NCBI GenBank assembly: GCA_900757385.1
Contig: CAAENO010000234.1
Coordinates: 1-7,238, forward strand
Source of the DNA: an uncultured Collinsella sp.
Lineage (GTDB): Bacteria > Actinomycetota > Coriobacteriia > Coriobacteriales > Coriobacteriaceae
Length of the DNA stretch: 7,238 bases
Direction of reading: 5' to 3'
The notes below the pieces were generated by a model. The model did no database searches. It saw nothing but the letters and a program-made list of their open reading frames with translations, and was not told where the DNA came from. Both the position numbers and the translations under genes were made by a program. Shown here piece by piece: positions 1-5,931 of the stretch; positions within the stretch are counted from its first letter, which is position 1, and every line of letters begins with the position of its first letter.

Positions 1-1
1 G

Positions 2-229
2 ATGTCGCTTATCTACGATGACGTGAAGGCCGGACGTGAGCCCGATATGGATAAGTTCGACCGCGTGATGTGGGAGTTCGCCCGTAGCGGCTGCGACCGT
101 GTCATTCTGGCCTGCACCGAGCTATCGGTGCTGCAGAAGTATCGAGAGATGCCCGAGATCACCCTCGATGCCATGGATGTCCTGGTGCGCGAATCCATCA
201 TCCGCTGCGGCGCCCCCTACCGCCTCTAG
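2..229 (+). CDS. Aspartate/glutamate racemase family protein, C-terminal part (5' end outside window)
   Basis: Only the last 75 residues are in the window. They carry the family's second active-site block, CDRVILACTELSVL (residues 31-44 of the fragment), in which Cys38 of the A-C-T-E motif is the second of the two catalytic cysteines of PLP-independent Asp/Glu racemases. These enzymes take the alpha proton from one face with one Cys thiol and return it from the other. The first cysteine lies outside the window. The opening MSLIYDDVKAG looks like the internal helix just before the CTE block in this family, so the ATG at base 2 is almost surely an internal Met and the gene begins upstream. The fragment ends naturally with TAG at 227-229, followed by a hairpin. 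The amino-acid substrate (Asp, Glu, hydantoin or other) cannot be told from this end. The family call is firm. Confidence 0.85.
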   Translation: MSLIYDDVKAGREPDMDKFDRVMWEFARSGCDRVILACTELSVLQKYREMPEITLDAMDVLVRESIIRCGAPYRL

Positions 230-235
230 CTTCCG

Positions 236-263
236 ACCTGTCAAAAAGGGACAGGTTTATTTT
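236..263 (+). terminator. Hairpin plus T-rich tail after the racemase gene; also REP-like
   Basis: A 7-bp stem (236-242 ACCTGTC, 250-256 GACAGGT) with a 7-nt loop lies 6 bases after the racemase stop and is followed by TTATTTTT. The stem is short for a Rho-independent terminator, but its position and tail fit one. The GGGACAGG word in its right half resembles the GGGAC words near 2868 and 2922, so it may instead, or also, be part of a dispersed palindromic repeat. Confidence 0.45.
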
Positions 264-289
264 TGGTAGGTATTATCTGGGGAAACAGT

Positions 290-327
290 AAAGGCCTCGG
301 CTCGTTTGGTGCGAGCCGAGGTCTTTT
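290..327. terminator. Bidirectional terminator between racemase and ecfT
   Basis: A perfect 10-bp G/C-rich stem (295-304 with 312-321, loop 305-311) is extended outward by G294-T322 (wobble), G293-C323 and three A-T pairs. On the plus strand it ends in TCTTTT. On the minus strand the 3' side reads GGCCTTTACTGTTT. It sits in the convergent gap, 29 bases beyond the ecfT stop, so it most likely ends the ECF operon and backs up the racemase hairpin. Confidence 0.8.
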
Positions 328-355
328 GCGTTGGGCGGTTGCTGCCGGTGGCGAA

Positions 356-1102
356 CTAGAACAGGAAGCCGATGGCGATGAGGGCGATGCTGACGATGAG
401 CACGGCGATGTCCAGGCCCTTGATGGGGTAGCGCTTGTACGAGCTGGCGCGTGTGCGCAGATAGAAGCCGCGCTGTTCTGCCGCCAAGGCTGTGGCATCG
501 GTCTTGCCCACGCTCGAGATGAGCAGTGGCACGCACAGTGGCAGCATGAGCTTAAGCTTCTTGATGGGGTTCTTGGTATCGTACTCGACGCCGCGTGCGG
601 TCTGCGCCTCCATGATGGCATTCATCTCCTGACCAAACACCGGTACAAAGCGCAGCGCCGTGGTAAAGGTGAAGGCATAGCGATACGGCACATGCAGCAC
701 CTCGACGCAGGCGTTGGCAAGGTCGTTGAGCTTGGTCACCATGAGCATGAGGATGAGTGGTAACGCCACACCCAGCAGGCGCAGGCAGGCCTTCGATCCT
801 GTGATGAGGCCCGTGTCGGTGATAAAACCCCACACCACGTTGCCATCGCGCATAAAGGCCAGCTGGAGCATCAGCATGATAAGCGCGAGCGGAATCAGCA
901 ACTTGAGCAGCGAGAACAGACGGTCGACGACGCCGGCGTAAGCTCCCAGTGCGAGCGTGAGCGCCAGAAAGCCCAGCAGCGCCACGTAGGTGTCGGACAA
1001 AAAGATGCCGACGATGATGGCGGCGGCGAGGCCCAGTTTGACGACGGGATTCAGGCGATGCAGCAGCGTATCGCCCGGCATGTAGTCGATGACGTTAACC
1101 AC
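356..1102 (-). CDS. ecfT: ECF transporter transmembrane component EcfT
   Basis: This is the integral-membrane scaffold of an energy-coupling factor transporter. It connects the ATPases to the substrate-binding S component through coupling helices. The 248-residue product is hydrophobic, with spans at about 24-58, 62-84, 107-122 and the C terminus (about 229-247). Two Arg-Gly motifs of the EcfT coupling helices are visible: Q-T-A-R-G (ARG at 169-171) and A-E-Q-R-G-F (QRG at 210-212). The second is a variant of the usual A-R-G. The start is chosen as GTG at 1102, which has AAGGAG about 10 bases upstream and overlaps the stop of the preceding ATPase gene by 8 bases (GTGGTTAA), a typical translational coupling. 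An ATG at 1135 would add 11 residues (MSFELPRRWST) but has no clear Shine-Dalgarno sequence. It is the last gene of the operon. Length and motifs are normal for the family. Confidence 0.9.
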   Translation of the reverse strand: MVNVIDYMPGDTLLHRLNPVVKLGLAAAIIVGIFLSDTYVALLGFLALTLALGAYAGVVDRLFSLLKLLIPLALIMLMLQLAFMRDGNVVWGFITDTGLITGSKACLRLLGVALPLILMLMVTKLNDLANACVEVLHVPYRYAFTFTTALRFVPVFGQEMNAIMEAQTARGVEYDTKNPIKKLKLMLPLCVPLLISSVGKTDATALAAEQRGFYLRTRASSYKRYPIKGLDIAVLIVSIALIAIGFLF

Positions 1103-2846
1103 GGTGGACCATCTCCTTGGTAATTCGAACGACATCGGTGACCTCGCTCACCTGCGCAAAAGCGGGCGAGACGGAAGATGCCAGACGGCGCGAGAGTTCG
1201 ATGACCTGGGGCGGCTCAACGTAGGCATGCTGCATGAGTTCGATGTTCGAGAACAGCTCGTGCGTGCGGCCGCGATCGAGGATGCGGCCGTCGGCCATTA
1301 CTACGATGCGCTCGGCAAAGTCGGAGACGACTTCCATGTCGTGGCAGACCATGATTACGGCGCAGCCACGCTCGGCCATGGTACGCACCGTTTCCATGAC
1401 GGTCATGCACTCGCGGTAATCAAGGCCGCTCGTGGGCTCGTCGAGCACCACGATTTTGGGCTCTACGACCACGACGGAGGCGAGTGCCACCATTTGTCGC
1501 TGGCCGCGCGAAAGCGAGAAAGGCGCCTCGTCGGCCGGCAAGCCAAAGCGGTCGATGACGAGTTGGGCACGACGCAGAGCCTCGGCGCGGTCCATGCCGC
1601 CAAGCTCCAAGCCAAAGGCGACCTCGTCGAGCACGGTGTCCTTGCAGATTTGACGGTCAGGGTTTTGGAAGAGGGTTGCGACCTCGCGGGCAATGCGGCT
1701 CGTGGGGACGGTTGCGGTATCCAGTCCCGTGACGCGCACGCTGCCCGAGGCGGGCTTGAGCAGACCCGTGAGCAGCTTGGTGAGCGTGGTCTTGCCGGCA
1801 CCGTTTTGGCCGACGATGCCCACGAGCTCGCCAGGATAGAGCGTCAGGCTAAGGTCGTGTACGGCGGCTCCGCCATTGGGATAGGCAAACTCAACATGGT
1901 CGAAGGTGAGTACGGGTTCGGCGTCCTTGGCATGAGGGCGCAACGACGGTGCATGCGGGGAACCGGCGGGCGCCTGGGCTTCGATAGCCGCGCGTGCGGG
2001 GTCGACGATGCCCGAAATCAGGCACTCGGCCTCATCGACATCCAAACAAGGGGTACCGCTTACTAGACCATCGGTTTCGAGGCTATTGAAGATACGCGTG
2101 ACGCGAGGGCAGTCGACGCCGATGGCACGAAGCTCGTCGGTATGCGCGAAGACCTCGTGTGGCTCGCCCTGCAGCGCGATTTCGCCATGGTTGAGCACGA
2201 GCACGCGGTTGCAGTACTCCGAGAGCAGGGCGACCTTTTGCTCAACGACGACGATGGTGATTCCAAGTGTGCGGTTTGCCTCACGCAGCGTCTCGAAGAC
2301 CAACGTGGAGCTGGCGGGGTCGAGTGCCGCGGTGGGCTCGTCGAGAACCAAGACGCGCGGACGCATGGCGAGGATGGCGGCGATGGCTACCTTTTGCTTC
2401 TGTCCGCCCGAGAGGGTGGCGATCTCGCGGTCGCGCAGGTCGCTGATGCCGACGGTCTCGAGCGTTTCGCTCACGCGCTGCTCGATCTGGTCGTGGGGAA
2501 CGCCAAAGTTCTCGAGGCCAAAGAGCATCTCGTCCTCGACGACCGAAGCGACCATCTGCGTGTCGATATCCTGCAGCACACTGCCGACGATTTGCGACAC
2601 GTCGGTCAGCGAGACCTCGCAGGTGTCGTGGCCGTCAACCATGACGGACCCAAAGAACGTGCCGGTGTAGTGGTGGGGCACGGCACCCGACAGGCAGGCG
2701 GCAAGCGTGGACTTGCCGGCGCCCGAGGGCCCGATGATGCCGATGAAATCTCCCTTGTTCACGCTGAGCGAGATGTGGCTGAGCGCCTGCTCGGTCTGCG
2801 TGCCATAGGAGAACGAGACATCGTCGACGTTGATGATCGTTTCCAT
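1095..2846 (-). CDS. ecfA: Fused double ATPase of ECF transporter (EcfA-EcfA')
   Basis: One 583-residue chain carries two ABC ATPase domains, so the usual pair EcfA1/EcfA2 is made as a single protein. Domain 1: Walker A GPSGAGKST (39-47), Q-loop Gln92, signature LSGGQ (145-149), Walker B VLVLDE (165-170, catalytic Glu170), D-loop AALD (173-176). Domain 2: Walker A GQNGAGKTT (346-354), Q-loop around FQNPDRQ (393-399), signature LSRGQ (445-449), Walker B IVVLDE (465-470, Glu470), D-loop SGLD (473-476), switch His502. The two are joined by a linker of about 60-70 residues (around 240-310). Domain 1 has V-E-Q-K where the switch histidine is expected (Gln203), and domain 2 has Arg in place of the second position's usual Gly in the signature; both deviations map to the same composite ATP site. 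The protein acts at the inner face of the membrane, driving substrate release from the S component through EcfT. The ATG at 2846 is preceded by GAAAGG at 5 bases. The ecfT start overlaps its stop. Confidence 0.92.
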   Translation of the reverse strand: METIINVDDVSFSYGTQTEQALSHISLSVNKGDFIGIIGPSGAGKSTLAACLSGAVPHHYTGTFFGSVMVDGHDTCEVSLTDVSQIVGSVLQDIDTQMVASVVEDEMLFGLENFGVPHDQIEQRVSETLETVGISDLRDREIATLSGGQKQKVAIAAILAMRPRVLVLDEPTAALDPASSTLVFETLREANRTLGITIVVVEQKVALLSEYCNRVLVLNHGEIALQGEPHEVFAHTDELRAIGVDCPRVTRIFNSLETDGLVSGTPCLDVDEAECLISGIVDPARAAIEAQAPAGSPHAPSLRPHAKDAEPVLTFDHVEFAYPNGGAAVHDLSLTLYPGELVGIVGQNGAGKTTLTKLLTGLLKPASGSVRVTGLDTATVPTSRIAREVATLFQNPDRQICKDTVLDEVAFGLELGGMDRAEALRRAQLVIDRFGLPADEAPFSLSRGQRQMVALASVVVVEPKIVVLDEPTSGLDYRECMTVMETVRTMAERGCAVIMVCHDMEVVSDFAERIVVMADGRILDRGRTHELFSNIELMQHAYVEPPQVIELSRRLASSVSPAFAQVSEVTDVVRITKEMVHRG

Positions 2847-2867
2847 GGATACCTTTCATAGTCATTA

Positions 2868-2905
2868 GGGACGTTCTTAAATGACCAGTCGTTTAAGAAC
2901 GTCCC
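2868..2905. repeat. 38-bp near-perfect palindrome in the S component-ecfA gap (REP-like)
   Basis: Bases 2868-2881 (GGGACGTTCTTAAA) are the exact reverse complement of 2892-2905. The 10 bases between are themselves nearly symmetric (GAC-CA-GTC), so almost the whole 38 bp is a palindrome. No T-tract follows on either strand, so it is not a normal terminator. A further GGGACAGT lies at 2922-2929. GGGAC words beside imperfect palindromes are typical of REP-type dispersed elements, but copy number cannot be judged here. It occupies most of the 106-base gap 2847-2952 inside the operon, where the RNA hairpin could protect or separate the S and ATPase messages. Nothing else is seen in that gap apart from the ecfA ribosome binding site. 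Confidence 0.75.
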
Positions 2906-2952
2906 CAAGAGCTCGTTGTTTGGGACAGTCTTTACCGATGGGGCACTGTGGG

Positions 2953-3525
2953 TTAGTTGAGCCTAAGGGCCTTCTGGATGGGCAAGTAGAGGGCGCCGAC
3001 CAGAATGGCGTTAAAGACGGCGGTCATGGCGACGACGGGCAACATGGCGGCGGCGAGCTCGCCGACCACGCCGAGCATGGCCATCTTGATGACCATGAAG
3101 ATGACGCCGGAGACAAAGGTGGTCAGGAAGGTTGCGACAATGGCGATCGCGGGCTTGACCTGACCGTTCTTGCCGGCGACGTTGACGATGCCGGCCATGA
3201 GCATGGCGGCGATGCCCTCAGCGGCAAAATCGACGAACGGCGAAGTGGTGGTGATCTGGATTACGGCAGCCGAGATGAGGCCAATGACGAGCGCCTGGCC
3301 GATGTTGGGGCGAACGACCAGGATGGTGAGGCAGAAGGCCGAGATGATGAACTCGGGGCTGATCATGCCGCCCGAGATGCCTGAGATGGCCTTGCCGACG
3401 GTGAAGTTGAGGATGAAGCCGGCGGCGAGCAGGATGGCGAGCAGGACGAGGGCGCGGACGTCGAGTTTGCCGCGGTCGGCGGTCTGGACGGTGCGGGGCT
3501 GGGTGGCGGTGGTGTTCTGAGACAT
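2953..3525 (-). CDS. ECF transporter S component, predicted tryptophan-specific
   Basis: This is a 190-residue integral membrane protein of the size and six-span layout of ECF S components. A polar N terminus (1-22) is followed by hydrophobic segments at about 24-43, 57-71, 76-93, 101-117, 124-150 and 155-182. Features include G-G-M-I-S-P-E (52-58), I-T-T-T-S-P-F (91-97) and a C-terminal Y-L-P-I-Q-K-A-L. The length, the GGM turn, the TTTxP stretch and the Y-x-P-x-Q end recall the TrpP tryptophan transporter family as remembered, not as aligned. It should bind the substrate at the outer face and dock on EcfT. It is the first gene of an operon with its own ATPase and EcfT, so it is a dedicated (group I) system. 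The leader upstream carries three Trp codons and an attenuator, which points to tryptophan as the ligand. The start ATG at 3525 has GAAAGGA 8 bases upstream; longer in-frame starts up to 3642 run through the attenuator and are rejected. The S-component class is likely; the ligand is inferred from regulation. Confidence 0.82.
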   Translation of the reverse strand: MSQNTTATQPRTVQTADRGKLDVRALVLLAILLAAGFILNFTVGKAISGISGGMISPEFIISAFCLTILVVRPNIGQALVIGLISAAVIQITTTSPFVDFAAEGIAAMLMAGIVNVAGKNGQVKPAIAIVATFLTTFVSGVIFMVIKMAMLGVVGELAAAMLPVVAMTAVFNAILVGALYLPIQKALRLN

Positions 3526-3571
3526 GGTGAAAATCCTTTCGGAAGGGGGGGTGCAAGAGAAAAGCGGGGGC

Positions 3572-3701
3572 GCGTGATGCGAATGCGATCGGGCTCGAGA
3601 TAGAAAAAGGCCCCCGGTCGAAACCGGAGGCCTTCCAATCACCTAGAGCGCAAAAACAGGCGTGAGGGACTCACTGTCGACCGATCGTATTCGCATCACG
3701 C
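3572..3701. repeat. 21-nt inverted repeat bracketing the attenuator
   Basis: Bases 3572-3592 and 3681-3701 are reverse complements at 20 of 21 positions; the only mismatch is base 3585 against 3688. One arm lies inside the leader-peptide ORF, just after its Trp codons. The other lies between the attenuator's T-tract and the S component ribosome binding site. In the minus-strand transcript the arms could form a long stem that encloses the terminator hairpin (3604-3634). Confidence 0.85.
3604..3634 (-). terminator. Trp attenuator: Rho-independent terminator before the S component gene
   Basis: Read on the minus strand, GGCCTCCGGT (3632-3623) and ACCGGGGGCC (3618-3609) form a 10-bp stem with one G-U pair, closed by a TTCG loop (3622-3619). 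Two A-T pairs extend it at the base, and five T's follow at once (3608-3604). It is one of the best terminators in the window, yet it stands upstream of the gene it would silence, 79 bases before the S component start and 37 bases after the leader-peptide stop. This is the position of a transcription attenuator. Confidence 0.92.
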
Positions 3702-3739
3702 CACCACCAGTTGTTGAGAGACTTCATCGTGTTCTTCAT
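3671..3739 (-). CDS. Trp leader peptide (22 residues, WWW) of the ECF operon
   Basis: This short ORF encodes a 22-residue peptide that begins M-K-N-T-M-K and contains SLNNWWWRDA. Residues 11-13 are three consecutive TGG Trp codons (3709-3701). Trp is the rarest amino acid and there are no other Trp codons in the ORF. An excellent ribosome binding site, AAAGGAG, lies 8 bases before the ATG at 3739; a second in-frame ATG at 3727 is less well placed. The stop TGA (3673-3671) is 37 bases before a strong terminator. The arrangement is that of TrpL-type leader peptides: ribosomes stalling on the Trp codons when charged tRNA-Trp is low change the downstream RNA fold and let transcription into the S, ATPase and EcfT genes. 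The peptide itself probably has no other function. The call rests on codons, ribosome binding site, spacing and the following attenuator. Confidence 0.92.
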   Translation of the reverse strand: MKNTMKSLNNWWWRDANTIGRQ

Positions 3740-3797
3740 GTTGGTGGCTCCTTTCGTGATGCCGTGGCGCGGTCGCACCTTGTTGCTGTTGCGCTGC

Positions 3798-3806
3798 ACT
3801 ATAGCA
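3798..3806 (-). promoter_or_regulatory. Extended -10 promoter candidate of the Trp-ECF operon
   Basis: The minus strand reads TGCTATAGT here: a TG extended element plus TATAGT, 5 of 6 matches to TATAAT. No good -35 is found at 16-18 bases. The start of transcription would be near 3790, giving about 50 bases of leader before the peptide's ATG. It lies between the dipeptidase terminator and the leader ORF, where the operon promoter must be. Confidence 0.55.
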
Positions 3807-3867
3807 CAGCAAAGTGTGTGCGGGGAAATCTTTTTTGAAAAGATTTCAGCGGTGTTTCCCGCCGGTC

Positions 3868-3905
3868 AAAAAGGCGGGCGGGACGAACCGTGCCATCCCG
3901 CCCGC
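3868..3905 (-). terminator. Terminator of the dipeptidase gene
   Basis: A perfect 10-bp G/C stem (3896-3905 with 3874-3883) with a 12-base loop is followed on the minus strand by CTTTTT. It starts 12 bases after the dipeptidase stop and separates that gene from the Trp-ECF operon downstream. Confidence 0.92.
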
Positions 3906-3917
3906 ACCAGTGAGGGA

Positions 3918-5888
3918 TTACTCCTTGTTGCGGCGATAGAGGATATAGCCGCCTGCGGAGATGACGGCAACGCCAGCGATGGCGAATGCGGCCACCATGC
4001 GGCCATCAAAACGATCGCCAGTGGTGGGCAGGCCGCCCTTGGTGTTCGTCTTGTTGGTGGTTACCGTGGTCGTGGTATCCGACTTACCAGGCTTCTCGGG
4101 CTTGGTGGCGGGCTGCTCGGGCTTAGCGGGCTGCTCAGGCTTGCTGGGCTGATCCGGGGTACCGGGCTGTTCGGGCTTACCGGGCTGCTCGGGAGTGCCG
4201 GGCTGATCCGGGGTGACCGGGTCGGTGGCAAGGGCGTCCTTGGCGTAGGTGATGGACTCCTTGAGGCCCTTGGTCTCGGTGTTCAGGTCGCTCGGGGTGA
4301 AGCGCTCGTCAAAGTTTCCGGCCTTCTGATAAGCGCGCATCTCCTGGAGCAGGGCCTTGCACTTCTTGTAGGTGTTCTCGGTGGCAGCCTTGCCTGCCTT
4401 GTTGGCCAGAGCGGTGCGACCCTCGGTGGTCGTCTCGGCCAGCATAGCGGCGTCAACTTCCTTGTTCTGCTCGATGAGCTCGTTCTGGAGCGCGTCGAGG
4501 TAGGTGCGGACACTGGTACCAAGGGTGTCAGGGTTCTCAAAGCAGAGCGAGCTGATGTCCATGAGGACGTAGTTAATGGAGTTCTCGGGCTCCTCGTTGT
4601 ACACGACGTCTTTCGCATTGCAGTGGTCGAAGGAGACGGTCTGATCGCTGAAGTAGGGGCTAACTTCAGTTATCAGAGCGGAGTACAGCGGGATGGCGAC
4701 AGAGTACGCGGCACGGGAGAGCATTTCCCACTGGATGGTAGCGACTTCGGGATCATACCCGCGACGAATCTGGAAGAGATTGATCTCGGTGTTGCGCTCG
4801 CTGCCGATGCAATAAACGCCATCAGTGTTCGCGTTGAGACCAGGGACGTTCTCTCCGCGGTTGCCGAAGGCACGAATCAGCTCAAAGGTGCTCCAACCAG
4901 ACTTGCCAGGCTTGAAGAACAGAGGCTGGATTTCGCTGACCATAGCTCCCTTTTGGACGGGTTTTCCATCCTTATCGGTGATAGTTTTAATTTCGTAATC
5001 CGTGCCTTCGGTCAGCTGACTAGCAAAATAATGGCGGCCTTGCACATAGCGGGACCATTGGTTAACGCCAGAATCGGCGAGGCTTTCGCCATACGTTTGG
5101 GCGACATCGAATTTACCGTCAGCGGAGTATTTGGCGAAACCCTTCTCCACGGGCATGGACTCGATGTCCTTGGAGTGCAGGCAGTTCTCAGTATCGTTCA
5201 GGTCGACATCGTAGTTGAGGCTGCCGATGTTGGGGTTGAGTGAGGCGACGTCGTCGGCCAGCTTCATGGCAATCCATTGATGGGCAGAAAGCGTGGCGAA
5301 CAGCCAGGTCTCGTTGTTGTCGGCGATAATGATCTGGTCGTTAGTGCAAGTGCCCTGCTCGTCGATCAGGCTGCCGAGGAGCTCGACGCCCTCGCGGGCA
5401 TTGGCGCTCTGGCCCAGGATGACGCTGCCGTAGCTGTACTCGCCGATGCCGGTAGCCTCATCGATTGGGTCTGCTGCTTTGGCATCCTCGTTATAGGAGG
5501 TGCTCAGCGTAGCGGAGCAAGAGACACCCTTCTCGTTGATACCGGCTTCGGAGTAGGCGTCGGTGTGGCCCTCCCAATTGGAGGGATGGTCACGTACGTA
5601 GCTGTAGCGATATGTAGGCTTATTCGAAGTGTATTCGAAAGCAGACTCATTCGAGCTGTACGTAAAGCCAGCTTCGTGGGCAGGTTCGATGCCGAAGTGT
5701 TTGAGGTAACGCGCACCAAAGTCCTCGGCACGGCCGTAGTACGTGTTGCCGTCGGCCGTTAGATCTTTGCCCATGTACATCTGCGTGCAGGCGAGCGCAG
5801 AGGTCGGCATGGACATGATGGTTGCAGCTCCAAAGGCGAGGCCTATGCCAAGCTTTTTGAGCGCGTTGACGGGGTGAGTTTTCCTCAT
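3918..5888 (-). CDS. Secreted, cell-wall-anchored C69-family dipeptidase
   Basis: A 656-residue surface protein. Residues 1-33 are a signal peptide (K-rich start, hydrophobic GIGLAFGAATIMS, end A-L-A). Cutting after Ala33 leaves Cys34 first, which is the N-terminal nucleophile of C69 (PepD-type, Ntn hydrolase) dipeptidases. C69 blocks follow in order: CTQMYMGKDLTADGNTYYGR (34-53) with AED, SEAGINEKGVS (113-123), ANAREGVELLGSLIDEQG (162-179) and IIIADNNETWLF (186-197). After the catalytic part and a helical segment (about 455-555) comes a Pro-rich spacer of six hexapeptide repeats (559-594), then LPTTG (620-624), a membrane span (about 631-651) and RRNKE, a complete sortase signal. It therefore hydrolyses dipeptides or related amides outside the cell while bound to peptidoglycan. 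The ATG at 5888 has GGAGG close upstream. The gene has its own terminator. The substrate range is not deducible. Alternative: lipoprotein at Cys34, unlikely because position -3 is Ala, not Leu. Confidence 0.92.
   Translation of the reverse strand: MRKTHPVNALKKLGIGLAFGAATIMSMPTSALACTQMYMGKDLTADGNTYYGRAEDFGARYLKHFGIEPAHEAGFTYSSNESAFEYTSNKPTYRYSYVRDHPSNWEGHTDAYSEAGINEKGVSCSATLSTSYNEDAKAADPIDEATGIGEYSYGSVILGQSANAREGVELLGSLIDEQGTCTNDQIIIADNNETWLFATLSAHQWIAMKLADDVASLNPNIGSLNYDVDLNDTENCLHSKDIESMPVEKGFAKYSADGKFDVAQTYGESLADSGVNQWSRYVQGRHYFASQLTEGTDYEIKTITDKDGKPVQKGAMVSEIQPLFFKPGKSGWSTFELIRAFGNRGENVPGLNANTDGVYCIGSERNTEINLFQIRRGYDPEVATIQWEMLSRAAYSVAIPLYSALITEVSPYFSDQTVSFDHCNAKDVVYNEEPENSINYVLMDISSLCFENPDTLGTSVRTYLDALQNELIEQNKEVDAAMLAETTTEGRTALANKAGKAATENTYKKCKALLQEMRAYQKAGNFDERFTPSDLNTETKGLKESITYAKDALATDPVTPDQPGTPEQPGKPEQPGTPDQPSKPEQPAKPEQPATKPEKPGKSDTTTTVTTNKTNTKGGLPTTGDRFDGRMVAAFAIAGVAVISAGGYILYRRNKE
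4107..4214 (-). repeat. Six 18-bp tandem repeats coding the Pro-rich wall spacer
   Basis: Residues 559-594 of the dipeptidase are six copies of a hexapeptide: TPDQPG, TPEQPG, KPEQPG, TPDQPS, KPEQPA, KPEQPA. The DNA is an imperfect 18-bp tandem array. Such spacers lift the catalytic part through the wall, and the copy number is likely to vary between strains. Confidence 0.9.
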
Positions 5889-5907
5889 ATTCCCTCCCAG
5901 CGTGCGA

Positions 5908-5931
5908 AAGCCCTCCGCAGCCAGAGGGCTT
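5908..5931 (-). promoter_or_regulatory. 5'-UTR hairpin just upstream of the dipeptidase ribosome binding site
   Basis: On the minus strand AAGCCCTC (5931-5924) pairs with GAGGGCTT (5915-5908) across an 8-base loop. Only TTTC follows, so it is a weak terminator at best. It ends about 10 bases before the GGGAGG of the dipeptidase, so it could stabilise the mRNA 5' end or modulate translation. No known riboswitch core is recognised. Confidence 0.5.

Noticed and set aside
1103..1135. ATG at 1135 as the ecfT start
   Set aside because: It gives a 41-base overlap with the ATPase gene and has no ribosome binding site; the GTG at 1102 has AAGGAG and an 8-base coupled overlap. It is kept as an alternative only.
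1089..2861. Several long plus-strand frames opposite the fused ATPase (1089-2066, 2008-2670, 2142-2861)
   Set aside because: The minus strand encodes two complete ABC ATPase domains here; the opposite frames are composition shadows without motifs.
3526..3642. N-terminal extension of the S component to the ATG at 3642
   Set aside because: It would translate through the attenuator hairpin and T-tract, adds a 39-residue Pro/Arg/Ser-rich stretch unlike S components, and has a worse ribosome binding site than the ATG at 3525.
3601..3739. T-box or small-molecule riboswitch before the S component
   Set aside because: No T-box core or known riboswitch core was recognised, and the translated WWW leader with its terminator explains the region.
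4107..4214. CRISPR-like array from regularly spaced repeats
   Set aside because: The 18-bp units are contiguous, in frame and encode the hexapeptide spacer of the dipeptidase; there are no unique spacers.
3711..5243. 510-codon open frame on the plus strand opposite the dipeptidase
   Set aside because: It is antisense to a gene with a full signal peptide, C69 motifs and LPXTG anchor. Its Leu/Gly/Val-rich product shows no family motif and it has no ribosome binding site. It is a high-GC shadow.
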